Shown here: positions 17,919 through 25,713 of the stretch, piece by piece
Layout: every line of letters begins with the position of its first letter
Numbering within the stretch: position 1 is the first letter of the stretch
Assembly (NCBI GenBank): GCA_017940415.1
Contig: JAGAYR010000027.1
Location: 62,001-126,000, forward strand
DNA from: Lachnospiraceae bacterium
GTDB taxonomy: Bacteria > Bacillota > Clostridia > Lachnospirales > Lachnospiraceae
Length of the DNA: 64,000 nt
Direction of reading: 5' to 3'
The notes under the pieces: generated by a model
What the model was told of the DNA's origin: nothing
The model's input: only the letters and a program-made list of their open reading frames with translations
Databases searched by the model: none
Position numbers and translations under genes: made by a program

Positions 17919-18278
17919 TCAATCGTCATTTGAAGTAACGATAACATTAACTCCGGTACCTGCTACATTCTCTGCGGCTATATCGCCTATTTTTACAGGT
18001 GCGGTAAGTTCAATCTCTTTCAGCGCCTTTACCACATCCATCATCTTTTCCCTGGGCACATCCGACTGAGTCTTGACGGACACAACGGGTCTTTTTCCGT
18101 TCTTCAGTCTCACAAGGCTTGTGACCGTTCGCATGGGATGAGTAACTTCGTTTGATGCATACTCCTCACCGCGTGGGCATGAATTGCCGGTCACACTTTG
18201 AACTTCTCCGTTTTCAAGTGTAACGGTTATATGGCATCCGATGGGACATCTTATGCATGTAAGCTCACGTGTTTCCAT
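17919..18278 (-). CDS. DUF1667 protein, probable small Fe-S partner of the glycerol dehydrogenase
   Basis: 119 residues. An N-terminal cysteine cluster CIRCPIGC plus a later CPRG resembles the [4Fe-4S] motif at the start of molybdopterin oxidoreductases, so iron-sulfur binding is likely. DUF1667 genes are commonly found beside FAD glycerol-3-phosphate dehydrogenases in Firmicutes. Here it is two bases from the flavoprotein and overlaps the glpK leader. It may carry electrons in place of GlpC; that is inference. Confidence 0.8.
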   Translation of the reverse strand: METRELTCIRCPIGCHITVTLENGEVQSVTGNSCPRGEEYASNEVTHPMRTVTSLVRLKNGKRPVVSVKTQSDVPREKMMDVVKALKEIELTAPVKIGDIAAENVAGTGVNVIVTSNDD

Positions 18279-18280
18279 GA

Positions 18281-19573
18281 TCAGTCCTCCACTCTAATAA
18301 CGATTTCATGTTCGGATACATCCGAGTCTTTAAGGATCTCATTTACCTTGGCCTTAACCAGGATTATCTGCTCCATCTCACCGGGTGCCATTACTCTCTT
18401 GGGAAGTTTCATCAGCTGCTTTCCGTCCAGATATACCGCCAAATTGGTGTCGCGGTATTCGTTACCCACTCTGAATCTTACGGTAAGTGTATCCGGCATA
18501 TTTCCGGTTCTTACCGTAGTAGGCACGCTGTATCTCACACCGTTTTCGGTTTTGATGTTTATGAGATATCCGTCCGAGCCGCTCTCGCCTCGTATATATG
18601 CAGCGGCATTCTTACCTGCAAGAGAAGCTTCACCCGATACATAATCAACAAGATCGTGAACATGAAGTACATTGCCGCAGGCAAATACTCCGGGCACGGA
18701 AGTCTCTAGGCTCTCGTTAACAAACGCTCCGTTTGTCACGGGATTCATCTTAACTCCCAGTTTGTTCGAAAGTTCATTTTCCGGTATAAGTCCGCAGGAA
18801 AGCAGAAGCGTATCGCACTCGTAGAAAACTTCGGTGCCGGGTATGGGCTTTCTGTTTTCATCTACTTCGGCGATGGTTACGCCCTCAACTCTCTTCTTGC
18901 CCTTGATATCCACAACGGTATGGCTGAGGAGCAGGGGAATATCAAAGTCATCAAGGCACTGAACAATATTTCTCTTCAGACCTCCGGAATAAGGCTGGAG
19001 CTCCGCAACACACAATACCTTTGCACCTTCATATGTCATTCGTCTTGCCATGATAAGTCCGATATCGCCGGAACCTAAGATGACAACTTTCTTACCGGGC
19101 ATGCGGCCTTCGATATTTACGTAATACTGAGCCGTTCCCGCAGAATATATACCCGCAGGTCTGTAACCGGGAATGTTAAGAGCACCCCTGGGTCTTTCCC
19201 TGCATCCCATGGCAAGGATTACGGCTTTCCCTTCTATCGTAAAGAGACCCTCTTTCGGATTCATGGCGGTAACGATTTTAATGCCGCCCTCACCCTCAGA
19301 TATATCGATGACCATGGTATCGAGCATATAGGGAATCTTTTCATCCTCTATCTGTTTGATAAAACGGGCTGCATATTCGGGACCGGTGAGTTCCTCCTTG
19401 AAAGTATGGAGTCCGAATCCGTTATGGATGCACTGATTAAGGATACCTCCGAGTCTTGTATCCCTTTCAAGTATGAGTATGTCCTGCAGTCCTTCTTTTC
19501 TCGCGGATGCCGCAGCCGCAAGGCCTGCAGGTCCGCCGCCTATGATTATCAGTTCTGCTTTTCTGTCAGCCAT
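18281..19573 (-). CDS. FAD/NAD-dependent oxidoreductase (GlpB-like role)
   Basis: A 430-residue pyridine-nucleotide-disulfide-type flavoprotein. The N-terminal FAD motif IIGGGPAGLAAAASARKEG, a second dinucleotide motif VVILGSGDIGLIMARRM for NAD, and CGNVLHVHDLVDYVSGE near the C-terminus are clear. The active-site region LGGILNQCIHNGFG contains a cysteine. Between the glycerol-3-phosphate dehydrogenase and DUF1667, it most likely passes electrons from G3P oxidation to an acceptor. AAGGAG precedes the ATG. Confidence 0.87.
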   Translation of the reverse strand: MADRKAELIIIGGGPAGLAAAASARKEGLQDILILERDTRLGGILNQCIHNGFGLHTFKEELTGPEYAARFIKQIEDEKIPYMLDTMVIDISEGEGGIKIVTAMNPKEGLFTIEGKAVILAMGCRERPRGALNIPGYRPAGIYSAGTAQYYVNIEGRMPGKKVVILGSGDIGLIMARRMTYEGAKVLCVAELQPYSGGLKRNIVQCLDDFDIPLLLSHTVVDIKGKKRVEGVTIAEVDENRKPIPGTEVFYECDTLLLSCGLIPENELSNKLGVKMNPVTNGAFVNESLETSVPGVFACGNVLHVHDLVDYVSGEASLAGKNAAAYIRGESGSDGYLINIKTENGVRYSVPTTVRTGNMPDTLTVRFRVGNEYRDTNLAVYLDGKQLMKLPKRVMAPGEMEQIILVKAKVNEILKDSDVSEHEIVIRVED

Positions 19574-19582
19574 ATCCGCTCC

Positions 19583-21031
19583 TTACAGACTGTCTTTAAT
19601 CTTACCTTCGATGTAATATGCACCATTTCCGCTCTTTACGATCTCTTCTTCGTCAACTCCGAGAGCTTCGGCCAGAAGAGGTATCGTTCTTGCAAGGCAA
19701 AAGCCTGTCTGACATCTGCCCATTCCCGCGCGGGTCCTTCTCTTGATTCCATCCACGGTTCTTGCACCAAGAGTCCTGTTGATCGCGTTTTTGATCTCAC
19801 CCTCCGTAACAAGCTCGCATCTGCAGATAACATGGGCATACGCGGGATCCGAGGCGATAAGCGCTGCTCTTTCTTCGTCGCTTGCAAGGGCCATGGAAGG
19901 GATTCCTTTTCTGGTATCTATGAAATCCTTCTTCTCCGAAGCGCCCAGAATATCCTTCACTATTCCCGCAACATACGCTCCGACGGCTGGTGCGGCGGTA
20001 AGTCCCGGGGACTCTATTCCCGCAGCATCTATAAATCCGGGAGCATCTTTTACTTCGCCTATTACAAAGTCGCCGCCGTCTTCATGTGCCCTGAGTCCCG
20101 CAAAAGAAGTAATTGTGAGTCTGGGAAGTTTTTCGACGGACATTGCTCCCTTATCAAAAAGTGAAGCAAGCCCTTCTGCGGATGTCGATGTATCCTCGGG
20201 ATCTTCTACCTCTTCGGCGGTGGGGCCGACCATAAGATTGCCGTGTACCGTAGGTGTTACCAAAACGCCCTTTCCCAGTTTGGAAGGAAGCTGGAAAAGA
20301 GTGGCCTTAACAAGGTCTCCTGCCATTTTATCCATCAGCAGGTATTCACCTTTTCTCGGAGTGATGTGAAGTTTATACTCCGAGACCATGTTGTGGAATA
20401 CATCACTGTATACGCCTGCTGCATTGATCACAACTTTCGTATCGATAATCCCGCCTGAGGTTTCGAGCCTGTAATAGTTCGTGCCGTCCTCCGAAGTTTT
20501 CTTTTCAATATTTTTCACTTCGGTATCAAGCTTAAATGTGACACCGTTGTCGGCTGCGTTTTCAGCAAAGGCTATGGTCATATTGAAGGGGCATACTATT
20601 CCGCCTGTGGGTGCATAAAGAGCACACACTGCATTTGATGAGACACTCGGTTCCATCTTAAGAAGCTCATCTTTTTCAAGTATGCGAAGACCGGGCACGC
20701 CGTTTGACTTGCCCCTTTCATACAATGCTTCGATTCCCGCTCTTCCTTCTTCTTCGAGCTCAAGAACAATAGACCCGTTTTCCTTAAAGGGAAAATCCAG
20801 AGTCTTCGAAAGCTCATGTATTAACTTATTTCCTTCAACATTGAATTTTGCCTTGAGAGTTCCGGGCTTTGCATCATAGCCGGAATGAACTATCCCGCTG
20901 TTTGCTTTGGATGTTCCCTCGCAAACATCGGATTCTTTTTCCAGCACGAGAACATCAAGATCAAGTCTTGATAATTCTCTGGCTATGGCACTCCCCGTTA
21001 CGCCGGCTCCGATAATCGTGACGTCCTGCAT
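19583..21031 (-). CDS. FAD-dependent glycerol-3-phosphate dehydrogenase (GlpA-like) with BFD-like [2Fe-2S] domain
   Basis: About 482 residues. N-terminal FAD-binding TIIGAGVTGSAIARELSRLD, DAO-fold body, KANSGIVHSGYDAKPG as in GlpA/GlpD, and a C-terminal BFD-like cluster CRCELVTEGEI...GRCQTGFC with four cysteines. It oxidises glycerol 3-phosphate to dihydroxyacetone phosphate. GGAGGTAC precedes the ATG at 21031, chosen over an upstream in-frame start. It is the first gene of the glycerol operon, behind a promoter with a striking palindrome. Confidence 0.87.
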   Translation of the reverse strand: MQDVTIIGAGVTGSAIARELSRLDLDVLVLEKESDVCEGTSKANSGIVHSGYDAKPGTLKAKFNVEGNKLIHELSKTLDFPFKENGSIVLELEEEGRAGIEALYERGKSNGVPGLRILEKDELLKMEPSVSSNAVCALYAPTGGIVCPFNMTIAFAENAADNGVTFKLDTEVKNIEKKTSEDGTNYYRLETSGGIIDTKVVINAAGVYSDVFHNMVSEYKLHITPRKGEYLLMDKMAGDLVKATLFQLPSKLGKGVLVTPTVHGNLMVGPTAEEVEDPEDTSTSAEGLASLFDKGAMSVEKLPRLTITSFAGLRAHEDGGDFVIGEVKDAPGFIDAAGIESPGLTAAPAVGAYVAGIVKDILGASEKKDFIDTRKGIPSMALASDEERAALIASDPAYAHVICRCELVTEGEIKNAINRTLGARTVDGIKRRTRAGMGRCQTGFCLARTIPLLAEALGVDEEEIVKSGNGAYYIEGKIKDSL

Positions 21032-21071
21032 ATGTACCTCCGATCCGGAAAACAGAATCAATATAGAAATA

Positions 21072-21107
21072 TCTTGGAAACTAATTATATTTTATCAGTT
21101 TCCAAGA
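21072..21107 (-). promoter_or_regulatory. 11-base inverted repeat over the glycerol operon promoter
   Basis: Perfect arms TCTTGGAAACT and AGTTTCCAAGA are separated by a 14-base AT-rich centre that contains the -10. Its position, covering the -10 and spacer, is what a repressor operator would look like. I do not recognise the motif as that of a known glycerol regulator. Confidence 0.65.
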
Positions 21108-21116
21108 CATTTTCAA
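21089..21116 (-). promoter_or_regulatory. glycerol operon promoter TTGAAA-N16-TAAAAT
   Basis: Minus-strand -35 TTGAAA (21111-21116) and -10 TAAAAT (21089-21094), with a 16-base spacer. The start point would be near 21082, about 50 bases before the dehydrogenase ATG. Confidence 0.65.
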
Positions 21117-21148
21117 GAAGACATAATTATCAAATTAAGAGTCTGTTT

Positions 21149-23557
21149 TTATGAACTTTGACGGTCTGCCTTTTTTATCTCCTTCATCAAACGGACTGCG
21201 GTCTCATATTCTTCCGCGGAGATCTCATGACCCGAGAATGCAGCTTTTCTTATGGTCTCGGCAACCTCCATTATCTTACTTCTTATCTCCTCGGATTCAT
21301 AGTTTCCGCTGAGTTCCTCACCCACACTGACACTGTCGGCATTGGATGAAGCGATGAGTTTCTTCCTAATAAAAAATGTGGTATAAGATTTGTACCTTAC
21401 CAGTATCGCTTCGCTGTATTTTCCTTTTCTTCGGTAGGACATTACTCTGAATACGGTGACGAGTCTTCTGATCACAGGTATCAGGATAAGTATGAGTATT
21501 ATGACGGCAAGCGAATAGCCTACAGGCTTAACCAGGAACTCAAGACTCTTCGCGATCTTTCCGAATGCGTCGAAGTCCTCATCATCCAAACCGTTCGAAT
21601 CCGCTCCTTCAGCATCTTCTCTTTCGGCTGCGGTAAAGAGCTGTGACAATATTCCGAACAGGCCGCCCGCATTAATGGGTTCTTCTTCGTCAAAAGAAGG
21701 AGGAGTCATCTCATAAGGTATCCATCCGTAATTTTGTATATAGATCTCTACCCAGGCATGTGCGGAAGCATCGGTTATCTCTACTTCTACGGTAGTTACT
21801 CCGTCTTCTTCCGACACGATAAGGCCCTGTTCCAGATCCGAAGCCTGAATCACATATCCTTCACAGTATCTTGCTGGTATTCCCACATATCTGAGAAGGA
21901 GAGTTGCTGCGGATGCGTAGTGCATGCAGTATCCTCTGTCCTGCTCCGTCAGGAAGTATCCCACAACATCGGTGCCCATGGGAGTTCTTCCGGGACGAAG
22001 GGAATACTTGTAATTCTCCGCAAAATACTTCTGCAGTTTGTAGCAGCAAAGAAGCATTCCCTCACTGCCTCTTTCCGATACGATCATATCCGCTCTTTTA
22101 ACGGTATCATCAAGTATCGGTATCAGACTCTCCGGAACATCCAGATAATTTGAAAAAGCATACAGAGTATAATCTGTCATTTCTCTGTCATCTATCGGGT
22201 ATGAAACCGCCACAGGATCCGGAATATATTCGATTGCATAAACCCCTGCGGAATCTCCCTCTACACTTGCGGTATGGTAGGGAGTGTAATAATAGTCAAC
22301 ATCCGCATCCACGTTTTCGACGTTCATCACCCTTAATTCCTCGTCCTCACCCATATGGAAAGGTTCAGAAGATGTGGGATAATCCGTATTTCTGTCTTCC
22401 GCAAATCTGTCTCTCTGATATTGGTTACCGACAAATGCTCTCAGATATATTGTATCCGTCGATTCGGGGACATAGGTTACTATGAGGTCCGTTTCATAAT
22501 CGGGAGCAACGGAACCGATACCTCCCAGCTTGCCCCTTGCAAGTCCTCCCGTTGCGGCATAACGGTTAAACAGTGATGAAAGTCCGTTCATTACAAGAAC
22601 TTCGACATAATCATCCGTTTTGTTTTTTAATTTATTGGATACATATTTGGTTGAATACGTATCGCCGAAAACCAGACCGGAGACTGCGAAAAACGCAAGT
22701 GACAATATAAGCGATACGGCAAATACCGAAAGCATTCCCTTGGCAGACAGAATATATGAATCCTCGGATCCTTTTTTCGTTCGTCTTCTGGAGAAGGATT
22801 CGTATTTTTTGTACCTGTAGGGAAGCGCATAGTAACCCGCTCTCGACAGGACAAGTACCGATGCATAGCACATGATGAGCATGGTCATGCACAGAAAGTT
22901 GGGATATCTGTCAATATAGAATACGGTCTGAAGAGGAAGGAAAGTTATGATAAAAGTCAGAACCGGATTCATGTAGCTGGAGATGGTCACATTGAGCATT
23001 ATGCAGTAAACCCATCCCAGGAATATGCACATGATAGGAACAGACTGATTTCTGTCCGCGATGATCTCCTCCGAAACTCTCAGAGCAGGCAGGGAGAAAT
23101 AATCGACATACGCCTCGTTCAGTTCATTCATAAATGCCTGGAATCCGGAGTTGATGTATGAATACATCGCCACGGAGAAAACAAAGAATGCGATGAACGT
23201 CACAATATATCCGACATAGAATGTAAAGCGGTTATAATATATCGCCGCGGAAAACAGTGAAAGCAGAAGTATCCATGCAAATACCCTGCCCTGTCCGTAT
23301 CCCAGATCAAAGGAAGAAACAAGCCCCCATACGGTTCCGTATGCGGCAAGGAATATCATAAAGCCTCTCAGGAGCACGGAAATAAACTTGGCCGGCATAT
23401 TCTCGAGTGAGACGTCTTCTTTACAGACTCCTCGCCGGGCAAGTTCATCATCTCTCTTTTTCAGTTCGATCTTACCCATAAAGCCGGGGTGCGGATCTGT
23501 CCTGAGAGATTTGATTTTTAAATTGTGTTTTAACCCAGTATTATCCTGTCCTGACAT
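21149..23557 (-). CDS. membrane transglutaminase-like protein (TgpA type)
   Basis: 802 residues. About seven membrane segments lie in residues 60-300, an extracytoplasmic transglutaminase-like domain spans about 470-625, and another membrane segment near 685-705 is followed by a charged cytosolic tail (DUF4129-like position). The catalytic Cys is in DRGYCMHYASAATLLLRYVG (C544) and the His in SAHAWVEIY (H600). The usual third-residue Asp is a Glu in PYEMTPP (E616). MoxR-DUF58-transglutaminase sets are widespread but poorly understood. Its start overlaps the DUF58 gene by 28 bases. Confidence 0.88.
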   Translation of the reverse strand: MSGQDNTGLKHNLKIKSLRTDPHPGFMGKIELKKRDDELARRGVCKEDVSLENMPAKFISVLLRGFMIFLAAYGTVWGLVSSFDLGYGQGRVFAWILLLSLFSAAIYYNRFTFYVGYIVTFIAFFVFSVAMYSYINSGFQAFMNELNEAYVDYFSLPALRVSEEIIADRNQSVPIMCIFLGWVYCIMLNVTISSYMNPVLTFIITFLPLQTVFYIDRYPNFLCMTMLIMCYASVLVLSRAGYYALPYRYKKYESFSRRRTKKGSEDSYILSAKGMLSVFAVSLILSLAFFAVSGLVFGDTYSTKYVSNKLKNKTDDYVEVLVMNGLSSLFNRYAATGGLARGKLGGIGSVAPDYETDLIVTYVPESTDTIYLRAFVGNQYQRDRFAEDRNTDYPTSSEPFHMGEDEELRVMNVENVDADVDYYYTPYHTASVEGDSAGVYAIEYIPDPVAVSYPIDDREMTDYTLYAFSNYLDVPESLIPILDDTVKRADMIVSERGSEGMLLCCYKLQKYFAENYKYSLRPGRTPMGTDVVGYFLTEQDRGYCMHYASAATLLLRYVGIPARYCEGYVIQASDLEQGLIVSEEDGVTTVEVEITDASAHAWVEIYIQNYGWIPYEMTPPSFDEEEPINAGGLFGILSQLFTAAEREDAEGADSNGLDDEDFDAFGKIAKSLEFLVKPVGYSLAVIILILILIPVIRRLVTVFRVMSYRRKGKYSEAILVRYKSYTTFFIRKKLIASSNADSVSVGEELSGNYESEEIRSKIMEVAETIRKAAFSGHEISAEEYETAVRLMKEIKKADRQSS

Positions 23558-24534
23558 ATCCTTATCACGCCGTAACTTGCAGGGTTTTGATTCATATATG
23601 TTGCAAAGACATCTTCATCGGAAGATCTCTTTCTCATTATCTCAAACATGCTCTCATCAAGACTTCTGTCATCACTTACGTTCATATATGAGAAGATCTT
23701 GGTATCGGGATCGTAAACAGCAACGCGAAATCCCATTCCGGAAGATATCATTTTTTTACCGAGGGAATAATAATATACCAGCGCGCCCTCTTCCTTGCCC
23801 TTGTTTATCTCGGGAAGAAGAAGGTACATAAGATCCACGCTTCTTTCGTATTCTTTTACCATGAGTTCACCGGTTGATGCGGAAGCTTTCCAGTGAATGT
23901 CCCTGAGTCTGTCGCCGGCCCTGTATTCCCTGAGCTGTCTTATATCCCTCGTGAGTTCTCCCTGTTCGGAAATAATATCGTCGAAGGGCTCTCCCTCGAA
24001 CTTGGGAAGATCCTTATCGGGAAGAGGTATGACCTTTGGCATTACGGGAATGGTTATATGAATATTTACCTTGCCGGTAAAAGTATGAAAATGCAAAGGA
24101 TCGCTTATCAGGATCTTGTCCGCATCAAAAGTAAACATCCCGGGCATTGATGTTTTAAAACTCATGGAGATTTTTTCTGAAGCAAAGCTCTCTCCCGCCA
24201 AAGTAGCGGAAAATTTTTCGTCATCTTTTCTGTAGAGATTGCAAAAAGAATACGGAAGAGTGCATCTGAGAAGTGGAACGGGTGAAGTGTTCCTGATGTG
24301 AAATCTGATCCTGAATTCATCACCTGCGGTTATAGCTTCCGTGGGTGCGGTTGCGGTAACGGAAATATGCTTGTAGCCGTATGCACCTGATGCAAGTGAG
24401 ATAAAAGGCAGAATGATCAGAAAGACCAATAACACAGAAGCAAGCGGTTGTCTGTAGAATACTGTTACCAGTAAAACAACCGCCACCATCATTACATATG
24501 AAATAATATACAGAGCATTTTTGATATGTTCCAT
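23530..24534 (-). CDS. DUF58 domain protein
   Basis: 334 residues. Two N-terminal membrane segments (about 10-50) are followed by an immunoglobulin-like stretch and the DUF58 core with REYRAGDRLRDIHWKASASTGELMVKEYE (about 225-253). This class is usually encoded next to a MoxR ATPase and a TgpA-like protein, and may carry a degenerate von Willebrand A fold. There is no own ribosome binding site: the ATG lies two bases after the MoxR stop, so translation is coupled. Confidence 0.88.
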   Translation of the reverse strand: MEHIKNALYIISYVMMVAVVLLVTVFYRQPLASVLLVFLIILPFISLASGAYGYKHISVTATAPTEAITAGDEFRIRFHIRNTSPVPLLRCTLPYSFCNLYRKDDEKFSATLAGESFASEKISMSFKTSMPGMFTFDADKILISDPLHFHTFTGKVNIHITIPVMPKVIPLPDKDLPKFEGEPFDDIISEQGELTRDIRQLREYRAGDRLRDIHWKASASTGELMVKEYERSVDLMYLLLPEINKGKEEGALVYYYSLGKKMISSGMGFRVAVYDPDTKIFSYMNVSDDRSLDESMFEIMRKRSSDEDVFATYMNQNPASYGVIRICQDRIILG

Positions 24535-24536
24535 AC

Positions 24537-25460
24537 TTAGCTGATCTTGGGAACGGGAACGGTTTTAATGATATCCGTAAGAATGTCCTCGGCAGAAAGG
24601 CCCATGGCTCTTCCTCTGGGAGATACTCTGACTCTGTGTGCCGCTACATACATCCAGGCAGTATATATATCCTGAGGGGTCATATAATCCCTTCCGATCA
24701 TGTAGGCAAGCGCTCTCGCAACTTTGTAAAGAGCGATACTTCCTCTGGGAGAAAGACCGAGAGATAATCTCTCATCGTTTCTGGTTGCCTCTGAAAGAGC
24801 AACAACATAATCGTACAGTGACTGATCTACATGAATCTCCTCAATCTGTTTCTGAACGGATACGATCTCATCCGCAGAGAAAATAGGATTGATGGTGTCG
24901 ATTTTGGAATGAGAATCATTCATCAAAACCTCGACTTCACTTCCGTGGTCGGGATATCCGACCTTCATGCATGTCATAAATCTGTCCAGCTGTGATTCGG
25001 GAAGCTTCTGCGTTCCGCTGGAACCGAAAGGATTCTCCGTAGCTATTACAAAAAAGGGATTGGGAAGTTCTCTGGTTTTACCCTCAACGGTAACCTGTCT
25101 TTCCTCCATTACTTCAAGAAGCGCAGACTGGGTTTTGGGTGATGTTCTGTTGATCTCATCCGCAAGAAAGAGATTGGTATAGACGCTTCCCTCACGGAAA
25201 ATGAATTCTCCGCTCTTCTGATCGTAATAGGTAAATCCCAGAAGATCTCCCGGTACTACATCGGGAGTAAACTGTACTCTTGCAAATTCAAGTCCCATTG
25301 CTTTGGACAATGCAACCGCAAGAGTGGTCTTACCTACTCCGGGAATGTCTTCGAGAAGAACATGGCCTCCTGCCAGAAGTGTGGCAAGAGCCATTGTTAC
25401 AACGCCTCTTTTTCCGCGAACGACTTTTTCGATCTCTTTTATTACATCATCTGTTTTCAT
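24537..25460 (-). CDS. MoxR-family AAA+ ATPase
   Basis: 307 residues. Walker A GVGKTT at 41-46, Walker B LFLADEINR with D101/E102, sensor-1 ATENPFGSSGT, and a C-terminal lid with SPRGSIALYKVARALAYM. MoxR proteins act as chaperone-like ATPases for partner proteins with von Willebrand A domains. The likely partners here are the co-encoded DUF58 and transglutaminase proteins. It lies three bases after the 79-residue ORF, with an AGGAAA site partly inside it. Confidence 0.93.
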   Translation of the reverse strand: MKTDDVIKEIEKVVRGKRGVVTMALATLLAGGHVLLEDIPGVGKTTLAVALSKAMGLEFARVQFTPDVVPGDLLGFTYYDQKSGEFIFREGSVYTNLFLADEINRTSPKTQSALLEVMEERQVTVEGKTRELPNPFFVIATENPFGSSGTQKLPESQLDRFMTCMKVGYPDHGSEVEVLMNDSHSKIDTINPIFSADEIVSVQKQIEEIHVDQSLYDYVVALSEATRNDERLSLGLSPRGSIALYKVARALAYMIGRDYMTPQDIYTAWMYVAAHRVRVSPRGRAMGLSAEDILTDIIKTVPVPKIS

Positions 25461-25463
25461 AGA

Positions 25464-25703
25464 TCAGTTTCCTATCTGTCCGTTTTTGAAAAGGTTGAAA
25501 GTTTCCATGTCATCCTGGGTGAGCTTTATATTTGATACCGATACTTTTCCTTCGGGTGTAGTCACCTTTACTTCTATTACGGTGCCTTCCCTGAGATCGC
25601 CTTCGGATACTGATTGTATGAATGCAATTGCTTTGGGATGCTGCTCTTTGAATATCTTTATTCTTCCGGCAGCCTGCATCATTGCTATCGGATTCATTTC
25701 CAT
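25464..25703 (-). CDS. conserved-looking 79-residue protein in the MoxR operon
   Basis: A small soluble protein of 79 residues, not recognised. An N-terminal helix (NPIAMMQAAGRIKIFKEQHP) precedes a beta-rich segment (GTVIEVKVTTPEGKVSVSNIKL) and a short helix. There is no signal peptide, membrane segment or cysteine. It has a good GGAGATTAA site. It sits between the CNB-like gene (10 bases upstream) and MoxR (3 bases downstream), so it is probably a functional member of the run. Confidence 0.65.
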   Translation of the reverse strand: MEMNPIAMMQAAGRIKIFKEQHPKAIAFIQSVSEGDLREGTVIEVKVTTPEGKVSVSNIKLTQDDMETFNLFKNGQIGN

Positions 25704-25713
25704 TTAATCTCCG

